Shown piece after piece: positions 21,456 through 29,297 of a stretch of DNA of 29,297 bases. The position numbers were made by a program, and so were the translations under genes. The DNA lies in the NCBI GenBank assembly GCA_964472505.1, contig CAYYQW010000049.1, positions 1 to 29,297 on the forward strand, written 5' to 3'. Source of the stretch: JAYEIA01 sp964472505 (lineage in GTDB: Bacteria; Bacteroidota; Bacteroidia; Bacteroidales; JAADGE01). Position 1 is the stretch's first letter; each line of letters opens with the position of its first letter. The notes beneath the pieces were generated by a model. The model ran no database searches and had not been told where the DNA came from. It worked only from the letters and a program-made list of their open reading frames with translations.

Positions 21456-24400
21456 CTAAATCTTCACCAATTCGTTTAATTCATCAGAAGATAAGTTGCC
21501 AATCCATTTTTCGCCGGAGGAAACAGTCAAGTCGGCAAGCTCTTTTTTAGAAACCAACATTTCGTTTATCTTTTCTTCAAAAGTCCCTTTTGTTATCAGC
21601 CGATAAACCATTACATTTTTGTCCTGCCCTATACGGAAAGCTCGGTCGGTTGCTTGGTTTTCAACGGCCGGATTCCACCATAAATCATAGTGAATTACAT
21701 TATTGGCAGCCGTCAGGTTTAAACCGGTTCCGGCAGCTTTTATTGATAATATGAATGTTTTGAGATGCGGTTTGGTTTGAAAATCTTCCACCATTTTATC
21801 CCGTTTGTTCCGGGGCACGCCTCCGTGTAAAAACATGGTTTCGGTATGAAAGTTGTCTTCAATAATTTTTTCCAGCAGCTTACCCATTTCTTTGTATTGA
21901 GTAAAAATCAATACTTTCTCGTTGTTTTCATATATTTTTTCCAGCAAATTAACCAGCATCATCGCTTTACCGGAAAGCTCAGGGTTAAAATCCGGCTTTT
22001 TCAGAAATTGGCTCGGGTGATTACAAATTTGTTTCAGTGCTGTCATTAGTTTTAAAACCAGTCCTTTGCGTTGAATGCCCTTGTCGTCTTCTACTGCATT
22101 TATTTCTTGCATCATCCGGTTTACTACATTTTGATAGATACCGGTTTGTTGCTTTGTAAGGTTTGAAAATTTGTTATTTTGAATTTTATCGGGCAGGTCG
22201 TTTATAATCGTTTTATCCGTTTTTAGTCTTCTGATAATAAAGGGCTCTGTAATTTTTTTGAATTTTTCTAACTTTTTATGATTTCGTTCCGTTTCTATTG
22301 GGTTTGCAAATTCTTTCTTGAAATATTTTCTTGTTCCCAAATATTTTTTGTTGGTAAAATCAAAAATGCTCCAATATTCAGACAGTCTGTTTTCTACGGG
22401 AGTGCCGCTCATGGCTATTTTTACGGGAGCTTTCATTTTTTTTACGGCTTTTGTTTGCCCCGTCCCGGGATTTTTTATGTGTTGCGCTTCATCAATCACC
22501 ACAAAAGCCCATTTGTATTTGCTCAGTATCTTTTCATCGCTGCGGACAGTGCCGTAAGTAGTGATAATCATATCAATACCGCCAAAAACCGGTTCTCTTT
22601 TGGGACCGTGATAAATATGAGGCGTTAAATCCGGCGCAAATTTTTCAATTTCTTTAACCCAATTCGTAAGTAATGTGGTAGGAACAATCACTAAACCTTT
22701 CTGTTTCACAAGTTTATTTTCAATCTTTAGTTTTTGTACCACAGCAATAACCTGAAGGGTTTTTCCCAATCCCATATCATCGGCTATAATGCTGCCGAAA
22801 CCCACTTTGCTGTTTTTATACAACCACTCGTATCCCCTTTGTTGGTATGGCCTTAAGTCGGCTTTTATTTCTTTGGGAAGAGCAACTTTGTCGGTACTTA
22901 TCAGCTCTTTTATAATTTTTCGAGCTTCCTTGGTAATATTGATTTTTGCAGACTGATATTCTTCCGTTACTGCTGCCTGCAGAAGTTCCTGAGCGCTTAA
23001 ACCGGTTTTTTTCTGCAAATTGTTAAGTAATTTTTGTATTTCTTTTTGATCAATAAGCACATATTGGTCTTTTATTTTTACCAAACCGGATAATCCTTTG
23101 ACCAGCTTTTTGAATTCATCCACCGAAACATGTTGGTCGCCAAGTGCTATTTGCCACTGAAAATCAAGCATTTTGTCGAGGCTTAAGTAGGATTTTTCTG
23201 TTTTTGCAGCCCCGGTATCCGTTAAGGCGAGTGATGTTTTGGGACGAATAAGGCTTTTTAGTGAATTTGGCAATAAGATATTTATCCCAAGCATTTTAAC
23301 TGTCGGAATAATTTTAAGCAAAACATCGGTAAAGGTTTCGGAATCGTAGAATAATTCTTCTTCGCCCGATGATGCGATTACCTTTTTGAGGTCTTCAAAA
23401 TAATTACTCAAATTTGACAAGGACTCAAACACAGCGAATTTATCGTTCATGTATTTCTTTTGAGTCAGGAATTTATTCAGTGAGACCGGTTCTTTCAGAC
23501 TGTCTTTTTTATTCTCAATAAACAGCGAAACAGCAAAAAGGTTTTCATCTTCTTCATCAACTTTTATCAGCGGGACGAAATCCTGCTGAGCCATATACAG
23601 TTTACTGAGCCATTTGTAAATTGCATCTTGTGTTCCTTTTTCGCCGAGCTTATCAAATTTTGCCGTACGGTATGAAAAGAAAAAATCAGCTATTTTATCA
23701 TCGCTGTTATAGTTTCCGGTGCTTTCTCCAAAATAAGAATTTACATAATAATCAAGAAATAAGGACAAAATTAGAATGACTTCTTCCTTTGGTGACAGAT
23801 ATTTAATATTATATGCTTTTTCTGTTATTTGAACCAAATCCGGAGGCGTAATATCTACAATCAGATCAAAGGTTTTCTTTACCTGTTCATTAATTAAAGC
23901 CGGAATCTGTCGTATAATATATTCTTCTCCCGAAATTTGAAGTATTTGAGGGATATAGGCCGACTGTTGTAATAATTTAATTGAAAAATGATAAACGGCA
24001 TATAGCGCTTTCAGATGCGGTGAAAGTCTTTCCGCATATTTATGGGGAACAGCCTCTATATAAGCAATCAGTTTTTCAAGACCTTTTTGCTTGCTAAAGT
24101 GCTTTTCATCTTTCTCGGAATACAATATGGTATCAAAATAAAAGAAATCATTATTTATAATAATTTCGGCATTTTGAAATTTTTCATATTCAACAGAGAA
24201 ATCAATATCCGATTCCGTGTCGGGTTCCGGAATATAGTTTTTCGCTCCTCGGGCTGTGGCTGTGTATGCTCTTTTTAATACAGTTTTGAAATTTTTGGTT
24301 GTAAAAATTGTTTCATCATCAAGAATTGACAATATGTTTTCTTTTAAATCCGGAATTATCGAATAATCAATGGTTTCTAATGTATTCGTTTCATCCTTTA

Positions 24401-24989
24401 CTTTTGATGTTTGTTTTGTTGGTTTGCCGGTCATCAATTTTTTTGTCGGAACAATGCCGGTATCTTTTGTTTCGGGGGCAAAACCTATATTCTCCGTCTC
24501 CTTAAAAATATCCAAACCATGAAGTTGGAATAAAATCGCCGGGTTTTTATCTATTTCATTGGCAATAATATAAATCACCGAAGCTATATGTTTGCAAGGT
24601 ACAGCCCAGTCGGGGCACGAGCAAGACATGTTCAAATCTTTCCATGAATCGGGAAAAATTTTAATGTTGTTTTCATTAGCAAGATCGAAAAGCTCTTTTG
24701 GTAATTCTCGGCTGATTAATTTTGACAAAATAAGCGGATTATGCATGATTTTATCAATTAACTTTTTTTTCTGAGCCGCTGAGAATTCCGGCACTGTAAC
24801 ATCAATTCGATAAGGTGCACGTCGAGTTCCTTGTACCTTGGCCTTTATTGTGTTTCCTTTTATTTTTATATCTCGCACTGAGCCGTTTCCTGCGTACCTT
24901 CTGCCGCGGGGTAAACGGTTTGAATAATCAATATTCGAAAGTGAATTTAACCAATTCTCGCCCCACCACGTGTGTCCGAATTTTGCCAT
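21456..24989 (-). CDS. SWIM zinc-finger SNF2-family helicase
   Basis: A 1177-aa protein of the bacterial SNF2/RapA-like class. The N-terminus (HTWWGENWLNSL ... YAGNGSVRDI) and the SWIM zinc finger C-S-C-x6-C-K-H (Cys123, Cys125, Cys132, His134) are typical of the group. A long helical region of about 150-700 follows. The ATPase core is at the C-terminus: RPYQQRGYEWL (713-723), ADDMGLGKT (736-744), DEAQHIKNP (833-841), SGTPVENR (861-868), then HGGVPRNKRD, AGTGLNLTAAN and ATDRAFRIGQ (1113-1122). It likely remodels DNA-protein or RNA-polymerase complexes. It stands alone between convergent pdxJ and a non-coding stretch. SNF2 proteins also occur in defence systems such as DISARM, but no partner genes are here. 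Confidence 0.94.
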   Translation of the reverse strand: MAKFGHTWWGENWLNSLSNIDYSNRLPRGRRYAGNGSVRDIKIKGNTIKAKVQGTRRAPYRIDVTVPEFSAAQKKKLIDKIMHNPLILSKLISRELPKELFDLANENNIKIFPDSWKDLNMSCSCPDWAVPCKHIASVIYIIANEIDKNPAILFQLHGLDIFKETENIGFAPETKDTGIVPTKKLMTGKPTKQTSKVKDETNTLETIDYSIIPDLKENILSILDDETIFTTKNFKTVLKRAYTATARGAKNYIPEPDTESDIDFSVEYEKFQNAEIIINNDFFYFDTILYSEKDEKHFSKQKGLEKLIAYIEAVPHKYAERLSPHLKALYAVYHFSIKLLQQSAYIPQILQISGEEYIIRQIPALINEQVKKTFDLIVDITPPDLVQITEKAYNIKYLSPKEEVILILSLFLDYYVNSYFGESTGNYNSDDKIADFFFSYRTAKFDKLGEKGTQDAIYKWLSKLYMAQQDFVPLIKVDEEDENLFAVSLFIENKKDSLKEPVSLNKFLTQKKYMNDKFAVFESLSNLSNYFEDLKKVIASSGEEELFYDSETFTDVLLKIIPTVKMLGINILLPNSLKSLIRPKTSLALTDTGAAKTEKSYLSLDKMLDFQWQIALGDQHVSVDEFKKLVKGLSGLVKIKDQYVLIDQKEIQKLLNNLQKKTGLSAQELLQAAVTEEYQSAKINITKEARKIIKELISTDKVALPKEIKADLRPYQQRGYEWLYKNSKVGFGSIIADDMGLGKTLQVIAVVQKLKIENKLVKQKGLVIVPTTLLTNWVKEIEKFAPDLTPHIYHGPKREPVFGGIDMIITTYGTVRSDEKILSKYKWAFVVIDEAQHIKNPGTGQTKAVKKMKAPVKIAMSGTPVENRLSEYWSIFDFTNKKYLGTRKYFKKEFANPIETERNHKKLEKFKKITEPFIIRRLKTDKTIINDLPDKIQNNKFSNLTKQQTGIYQNVVNRMMQEINAVEDDKGIQRKGLVLKLMTALKQICNHPSQFLKKPDFNPELSGKAMMLVNLLEKIYENNEKVLIFTQYKEMGKLLEKIIEDNFHTETMFLHGGVPRNKRDKMVEDFQTKPHLKTFILSIKAAGTGLNLTAANNVIHYDLWWNPAVENQATDRAFRIGQDKNVMVYRLITKGTFEEKINEMLVSKKELADLTVSSGEKWIGNLSSDELNELVKI

Positions 24990-25259
24990 TTTTTGATTGT
25001 TTTTTCGGTTTGATTTTCCGGCTGTAAAAATATATCTTCTTGCGGAGAAAACAACAAAATCACATAGTAAGAATTGTATAAAATAATTGAGAACTCATCT
25101 GTTATAACCTGTTTAAGTGTTTAGCAGTTCCAAACCGTATGTTTATTTTGATATAAAATTTATTAAATATAATGATTATCCGCATGTTCCCCAAGGTTAT
25201 AATCACCGACTTCGACAAGTGGTTATTGAGCTTTTGCCGAAATATTCATCAATGTTTAT

Positions 25260-25311
25260 GGCTAAAGCCAAATTTGTAATTGTTTTATTTACAACGGCAT
25301 GAATGCCGTTG
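25260..25311. repeat. paired small hairpins
   Basis: GGCTAAAGCC (25260-25269) and a perfect 8-bp stem CAACGGCA-TGAA-TGCCGTTG (25292-25311) lie 22 nt apart. The whole gap 24990-25605 has no gene I can support. It also holds a short stretch near 25380-25520 that would encode FKAIEKLKISRSENPIDEET before a stop, perhaps a gene remnant. Confidence 0.5.
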
Positions 25312-25582
25312 CTAATTATTTAATAAAACTTGTGTAAAAATATTATTTTAAAATTCAAACAAAATAATCATACCGGTTTATAACGGACGGATTTAAGGCC
25401 ATTGAAAAATTAAAAATTTCTCGTTCGGAAAATCCGATTGATGAGGAAACTTAACTATTTATTGAAGAGGTATCAACTATTACATCATCCGGCGATGGTA
25501 TCAATTCGCTTAATAACCGAACAGAACCGGGCATGGACAAAAAAATTGTTATACAGCAGGTTTATAAAAATTACAAATATCC

Positions 25583-25590
25583 TACATTTG
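25583..25590 (+). promoter_or_regulatory. -7 element of the endonuclease/exonuclease/phosphatase gene
   Basis: TACATTTG matches TAnnTTTG. It would place the transcript start about 9 nt before the TTG codon at 25606, supporting that start and a very short leader. Confidence 0.5.
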
Positions 25591-25605
25591 TAAAAAACAA
25601 TTGCT

Positions 25606-26673
25606 TTGAAAAAACTATCGGAACGCTTATTTTTTTATTTGAACGGCTTGTTTGCATTTTTAATGCTGCTGTCGGTTCTTGCCATGTATATTCAACCGGA
25701 TTTTTGGATAATACCGTCTTTTTTGGCACTTACATTTCCTTTTTTACTTTTTATTAATTTGGTATTTCTTGTCATATATGTTTATTATCGGAAAAAATAT
25801 TTCCTGTTGCCTTTAGCTGCCATAATTTTGGCTTACCCGGCTTTGACTAATACCTTTTCATTTAATTTGCCCGTAAAATCGGCCGATGACGAGTTTCGGC
25901 TCATGTCGTACAATGTGCGTTTGTTTAATTTGTATGATTGGATTGAAGACATTCATGCAGCCGATGAAATTATGGCCGTTATAAAGCGCGAAAATCCCGA
26001 TGTTTTGTGCATGCAGGAGTTTTATTCAAATTCGACTGAGCGAAATCTGATTGATGAAATTATGGAAACGGGTGATTTTTTGCAGTACTATTGCCCGGGC
26101 TACGAAAACGGAAAAAGCTTCGGAAGTATTATTTTTTCTCGCTTTCCCATTGTTAATTACGGAAGCTTTCAGGCCGACGGCTCGGACAATACCTTTGTGT
26201 TTGCAGATATTGAAGCGGGCGACAGAACCCTGCGTTTTTATTCGCTGCATTTGGCTTCACTATACTTAAGCAACAGCGATTATGATTTCATTGATAATAT
26301 TGCTGACAACAACCGTTCGGAAACCGTTGAGAGTTTAAACGGTATCTTGAGTAAAATGAGTTTTGCATACAATAAAAGATTATCGGAAATTTCGGCAATC
26401 ACACGCCACAGTAATGAGACGGAACTTCCGGTTATCTTATGCGGTGATTTTAATGATGTTCCGGTTTCTTACGCTTACCGATATTTTCGTTCCGATTATA
26501 AAGATGCTTTTAAAACGGCCGGTTTTGGGATAGGGAATACTTACATTCGCCGCTTGGTGCGTTTTCGTATCGACTATGTTTTCTATAATGAACCCTTAAA
26601 AGCGGTTGATTTTAATGTGATTCGTAAAAAATATTCCGATCATTATCCGGTTGTGGTTGATTTTGGGTTTTAG
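25606..26673 (+). CDS. membrane-anchored endonuclease/exonuclease/phosphatase family protein
   Basis: A 355-aa protein with a short basic N-terminus, then hydrophobic helices (about 9-28, 34-60 and 65-85), then a catalytic domain of the DNase I-like EEP superfamily. Metal and catalytic residues are visible: Asn in MSYNVRLFN, Glu in CMQEF, Asp and Asn in CGDFNDVP, and Asp-His in SDHYPVV. The active site appears complete. The start is a TTG; the next in-frame ATG lies inside the first membrane helix, and the promoter element fits the TTG. Substrate unknown: nucleic acid, phospholipid or sugar phosphate are all possible. Its stop overlaps the stop of the convergent Fur-family gene by 4 nt. Confidence 0.88.
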   Translation: MKKLSERLFFYLNGLFAFLMLLSVLAMYIQPDFWIIPSFLALTFPFLLFINLVFLVIYVYYRKKYFLLPLAAIILAYPALTNTFSFNLPVKSADDEFRLMSYNVRLFNLYDWIEDIHAADEIMAVIKRENPDVLCMQEFYSNSTERNLIDEIMETGDFLQYYCPGYENGKSFGSIIFSRFPIVNYGSFQADGSDNTFVFADIEAGDRTLRFYSLHLASLYLSNSDYDFIDNIADNNRSETVESLNGILSKMSFAYNKRLSEISAITRHSNETELPVILCGDFNDVPVSYAYRYFRSDYKDAFKTAGFGIGNTYIRRLVRFRIDYVFYNEPLKAVDFNVIRKKYSDHYPVVVDFGF

Positions 26674-27149
26674 TTGCTGCTTTCTTCTTTTGATTTGTCT
26701 GTTTGTGGTCGGCAATCTTCGCATAAACCATAAAAATACAGGGAATGCGAGTTGATTTCAAAATTCATAAGATTACCTATGGTCTGTTGGATTTGATGAA
26801 TGCGCGGATCGCAAAATTCAATTACTTTTCCGCAAGAATTACATACCAAGTGGTCGTGTTGTTTAAATTCATAGGAACGCTCGTATTGCGCCATGGATCC
26901 TTCAAAGCGATGCTTGGCAACCAGGCCGCATTGAAGCAAAATGTCAATGGTATTATAAAGTGTGGCACGGCTCACGCGGTAATTTTTCTCTTTCATCTGA
27001 ATGTACAAAGATTCAATGTCAAAGTGGCTTTCGTGCGAGTATATTTCATCTAATATGGCAAATCGTTCGGGCGTTTTTCTGAAATTATTATTCTCCAGAT
27101 ACTCTCTAAAGATTTGTTTTACGGTGTCTTTTATTTCTTGTTTTTTCAT
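26670..27149 (-). CDS. Fur-family transcriptional repressor
   Basis: A 159-aa metalloregulator. The N-terminal winged helix includes FRKTPERFAILDEIY (23-37) and YRVSRATLYNTIDILLQCGLV (57-77), the recognition helix of the Fur family. The dimerisation domain has HDH (98-100), CNSC (103-106) and CEDC (143-146), which form the structural zinc site. The tail is acidic and serine-rich. Fur (iron), PerR (peroxide) and Zur (zinc) cannot be separated with confidence; no clear PerR oxidation-site context is seen. It lies 159 nt after the RelA/SpoT gene on the same strand. A loose TATC-TTTTG element in that gap suggests its own promoter. It overlaps the convergent gene tail to tail. Confidence 0.93.
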   Translation of the reverse strand: MKKQEIKDTVKQIFREYLENNNFRKTPERFAILDEIYSHESHFDIESLYIQMKEKNYRVSRATLYNTIDILLQCGLVAKHRFEGSMAQYERSYEFKQHDHLVCNSCGKVIEFCDPRIHQIQQTIGNLMNFEINSHSLYFYGLCEDCRPQTDKSKEESSN

Positions 27150-27308
27150 GCTTGAAATTTTCCAATATTTGGCGGCCTTTGAAAATTGCTCTCAGCTTTA
27201 TGCAGAACTGTTTTCAAAAGATAAAGGAACAAAAAAAAGCAGAAATCGCAAAATTTATTTAGAATAAATTAAAACAAGCCTGTGCGGTATGTATGGAGCT
27301 TTCAAATT

Positions 27309-29297
27309 TTAGAATGTGGCTTCTTCCGAGCCTACGATTACTTCTTCAATTTCCGGTATGGTTTTTAATTCATCGATTAAGCGGTTCAAGGCATCCTTGT
27401 CTTTAACAAAAAGATTAATTTTTACGCTGAGTTTCTTTTTGTCTTCCGCCCAAAGCATTTGTTTTACTTTTATATCTAAATTTTGTGACAGAATATTTGT
27501 TGTTTGTTTTAACGCACTTTTATTGTTTATTCCTCGCAGGCTTATTTTTTCTCGGTAAGCAATTGAAGCATAAGATGCCCAAAAGGCGGGAGTGGTTTTT
27601 AAGCGTTTTTCGTTCTTCAGCAATCGACAATCGGCAGTGTGAATACTAATTTGCTTGTTTTTGTCATAAGCTGCCACAATAGGCTCTTCGGGAGCAGGTT
27701 TGCAACAATTGGCCAAGCTCACACTTTCGGTACCTTTATTTTTGAATTTTTTATCGGGAATTTTTACGGTCCAAAAATAGGCTCGCACGTTGGTGCAATG
27801 CAAATGAGCATTAAAAAGCAGTGCTTCCTTAGAGATTTTTCCCTCGCTCAGATCAATGTAAAAATCTACCGTTGATTTATAATTAAAAACTTTTTTCAGG
27901 GTATTGGTTGCCGTGTTTAGGTCGAAAATATTTTCTGCTTCCAGTAAATTTTCCAGCTTGTTTCGGCCTTTGTCTTCATGTTTTTTCCGGTCTTCTCTGA
28001 AAATGTGCTTTAAGCCCGTGAGAGCGCGGTGAGTGGTTACATAATTAAACCATTCTTTTTTTGCCGCCTTTTTTTCCGAAGCTATTATTTCTACACGGTC
28101 GCCGCTTTTTAAGCCGGCATTTAAGGGGGCTACTTGCCCGTTTACTTTTGCCGATAGTGCCGTGGCGGCCAATTTGGTGTGTATTTTAAAAGCAAAATCC
28201 AGTACAGTGGCTCCTTTTGGCAGGCTTATTACTTGTCCTTTAGGCGTGAAAACATATATTTCCGTAGTAAAGATATCTTGTTTTAAGGTATCCATAAAGT
28301 TTTCGCCGGTAACTCCTCCCTTTCTGAGTTTTTTGAGAATCTCACTTATTTTCTCGTCCAATTTATTTTTACGATCTTTTATGCCTTTGTATCTCCAGTG
28401 AGCAGCCAGACCGTGTTCGGCTGCGGTATGCATGGTTTCTGAGCGTATTTGAACTTCCACCCAAAAGCCGTCGCAGCTTTTTACGGTAATGTGGTAAGCT
28501 CGGTAACCGGTTTCTTTGGGTGCATCTAACCAGTTGCGTGTTCGATCCGGTTTTTCGGGGTAAAGCCCGCGGATGATTTCCGCAATTTGAAGCGCTTTGC
28601 TGTTCGCTTCTTTGGGCTTGGCTTCATAGATTATCCGAACGGCATACAAATCGTAAATTTCTTTCAGCGGAACCCGCTTTTGTTGTATTTTCTTCCAAAC
28701 CGAATAAATGGATTTTGCACGGCTTTGTACTCGGTATTCTATGGGAGTTTGTTCCAATTGTTCCTTTATGGGAATCAGAAATCGGTTGATATGTTGCAGC
28801 TTTTCTCTTTCGGTGCTTTTTATTTTATTTTGAATGCTGTTGTATATGCCCGGGTTGGTTTGCCTGAGACAGAGATCTTCCATTTCGGATTTTATTTCAA
28901 ACAAACCTAAACGGTGTGCCAGCGGAGCGTATATATTTAAGACTTCATTCACGGTACGTTCCTGTTTGCGCAGGCTTAGATAATCTATGGTACGAATGCT
29001 GTGAAGTTTGTCTGCAATTTTTATAAAAATTACGCGAATATCTTCCGACATGCTCAGTAATATTTCTCTAAAAACGGATGCCTCCTGGTTGTCGGCAAAA
29101 TATTCCGTGTTTTTTATTTTTGCCAGCCCGCTGACTATTCCGGCTATTTTTTTTCCGAAAAAACGTTCAATATCAGCTGTTGTGTACTCCGTTTTGTATG
29201 GAACATCATGCAATAAAGCAGCCGCTACCGATGTTTTTCCCAAACCGATGCGTTGGGTTACAATTTTGGCTACTTCTAAAGGATGAGAAATAAACGG
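27309..29297 (-). CDS. RelA/SpoT-family (p)ppGpp synthetase, 5' end outside window
   Basis: 662 residues are visible; the frame stays open to the window edge (HPLEVAKIVTQRIGLGKT), so the TTG at 29243 is not the start. Order: HD region (HP, LLHDVPYKTEYT, KIADKLHSIRT), synthetase (SRAKSIYSVWKK, YDLYAVRII, NWLDAPKETGYRAYH, VEVQIRSETMHTAAEHGLAAHW), TGS domain (EIYVFTPKGQVISLPKGATVLDFAF), a Cys-Cys segment (LANCCKPAPEEP) and a C-terminal ACT domain. In bifunctional Rel the hydrolase has HDxxED; here the acidic pair is replaced (HDVPYKT), so hydrolase activity is doubtful although the other HD residues remain. The synthetase keeps its key Asp and Glu, but the usual RxKD/ExDD position reads RTRN. 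It is likely the synthetase-biased member of a RelA/SpoT pair. Confidence 0.93.
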   Translation of the reverse strand, partial: PFISHPLEVAKIVTQRIGLGKTSVAAALLHDVPYKTEYTTADIERFFGKKIAGIVSGLAKIKNTEYFADNQEASVFREILLSMSEDIRVIFIKIADKLHSIRTIDYLSLRKQERTVNEVLNIYAPLAHRLGLFEIKSEMEDLCLRQTNPGIYNSIQNKIKSTEREKLQHINRFLIPIKEQLEQTPIEYRVQSRAKSIYSVWKKIQQKRVPLKEIYDLYAVRIIYEAKPKEANSKALQIAEIIRGLYPEKPDRTRNWLDAPKETGYRAYHITVKSCDGFWVEVQIRSETMHTAAEHGLAAHWRYKGIKDRKNKLDEKISEILKKLRKGGVTGENFMDTLKQDIFTTEIYVFTPKGQVISLPKGATVLDFAFKIHTKLAATALSAKVNGQVAPLNAGLKSGDRVEIIASEKKAAKKEWFNYVTTHRALTGLKHIFREDRKKHEDKGRNKLENLLEAENIFDLNTATNTLKKVFNYKSTVDFYIDLSEGKISKEALLFNAHLHCTNVRAYFWTVKIPDKKFKNKGTESVSLANCCKPAPEEPIVAAYDKNKQISIHTADCRLLKNEKRLKTTPAFWASYASIAYREKISLRGINNKSALKQTTNILSQNLDIKVKQMLWAEDKKKLSVKINLFVKDKDALNRLIDELKTIPEIEEVIVGSEEATF

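Noticed and set aside
21456..24989. SNF2 helicase as part of a DISARM-like system
   Set aside because: No methylase, DUF1998 or phospholipase-D gene is adjacent; the N-terminal SWIM layout is that of common stand-alone bacterial SNF2 proteins.
25117..25302. 61-codon plus-strand open frame
   Set aside because: It overlaps both small hairpins and ends in one of them, with no recognisable domain; repeat-derived reading is more likely.

Overview
The window is chromosomal DNA from a member of the Bacteroidota. The evidence is the conserved gene string murI - ompH/skp - ompH/skp - bamA - uppS - DUF6089 - nadK and, 12 kb further on, CBS protein and pdxJ. It is supported by promoter elements of the Bacteroidota type (TAnnTTTG near -7), weak Shine-Dalgarno sites and outer-membrane proteins with C-terminal Phe. 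No genus can be named. I saw no rRNA, tRNA or CRISPR array.

Layout. (1) 264-8363, minus strand: an envelope housekeeping block of glutamate racemase, two Skp-like chaperones, BamA, undecaprenyl diphosphate synthase, two DUF6089-type barrel proteins and NAD kinase. Two good intrinsic terminator hairpins lie inside it. (2) 8439-8941: a non-coding insertion with a perfect 16-bp terminal inverted repeat and a 7-bp target duplication, between nadK and the next gene. (3) 8942-12588: a tight three-gene operon of a GT39-like membrane glycosyltransferase, a GT2 glycosyltransferase and a one-POTRA Omp85-like barrel. (4) 12652-18136: a 5.5-kb accessory island bracketed by a 27-bp direct repeat (26/27 identical), whose right copy is the 3' end of a GT39-like gene. 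It holds two small toxin-antitoxin-like gene pairs (one broken by a 159-bp fold-back element with TA duplication), a truncated BrnA-like antitoxin read into a repeat, a dense set of REP-like hairpins, an 839-aa SF2 helicase with a C-terminal HNH nuclease motif, and a small membrane protein. (5) 18103-20418: a second GT39-like transferase and a CBS-domain protein, likely co-transcribed. (6) 20541 to the end: pdxJ (plus), a SWIM/SNF2 helicase (minus), a membrane-anchored endonuclease/exonuclease/phosphatase protein (plus), a Fur-family repressor (minus) and a RelA/SpoT protein cut by the window end (minus).

Working together: murI, uppS, bamA and the Skp pair serve peptidoglycan precursor supply, lipid carrier supply and outer-membrane protein assembly. 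The GT39/GT2/Omp85 operon looks like an envelope glycosylation set. The helicase-HNH protein in its repeat-rich, toxin-antitoxin-bearing island is the best candidate for an undescribed (possibly anti-phage) system, but that role is inferred from architecture and context only.
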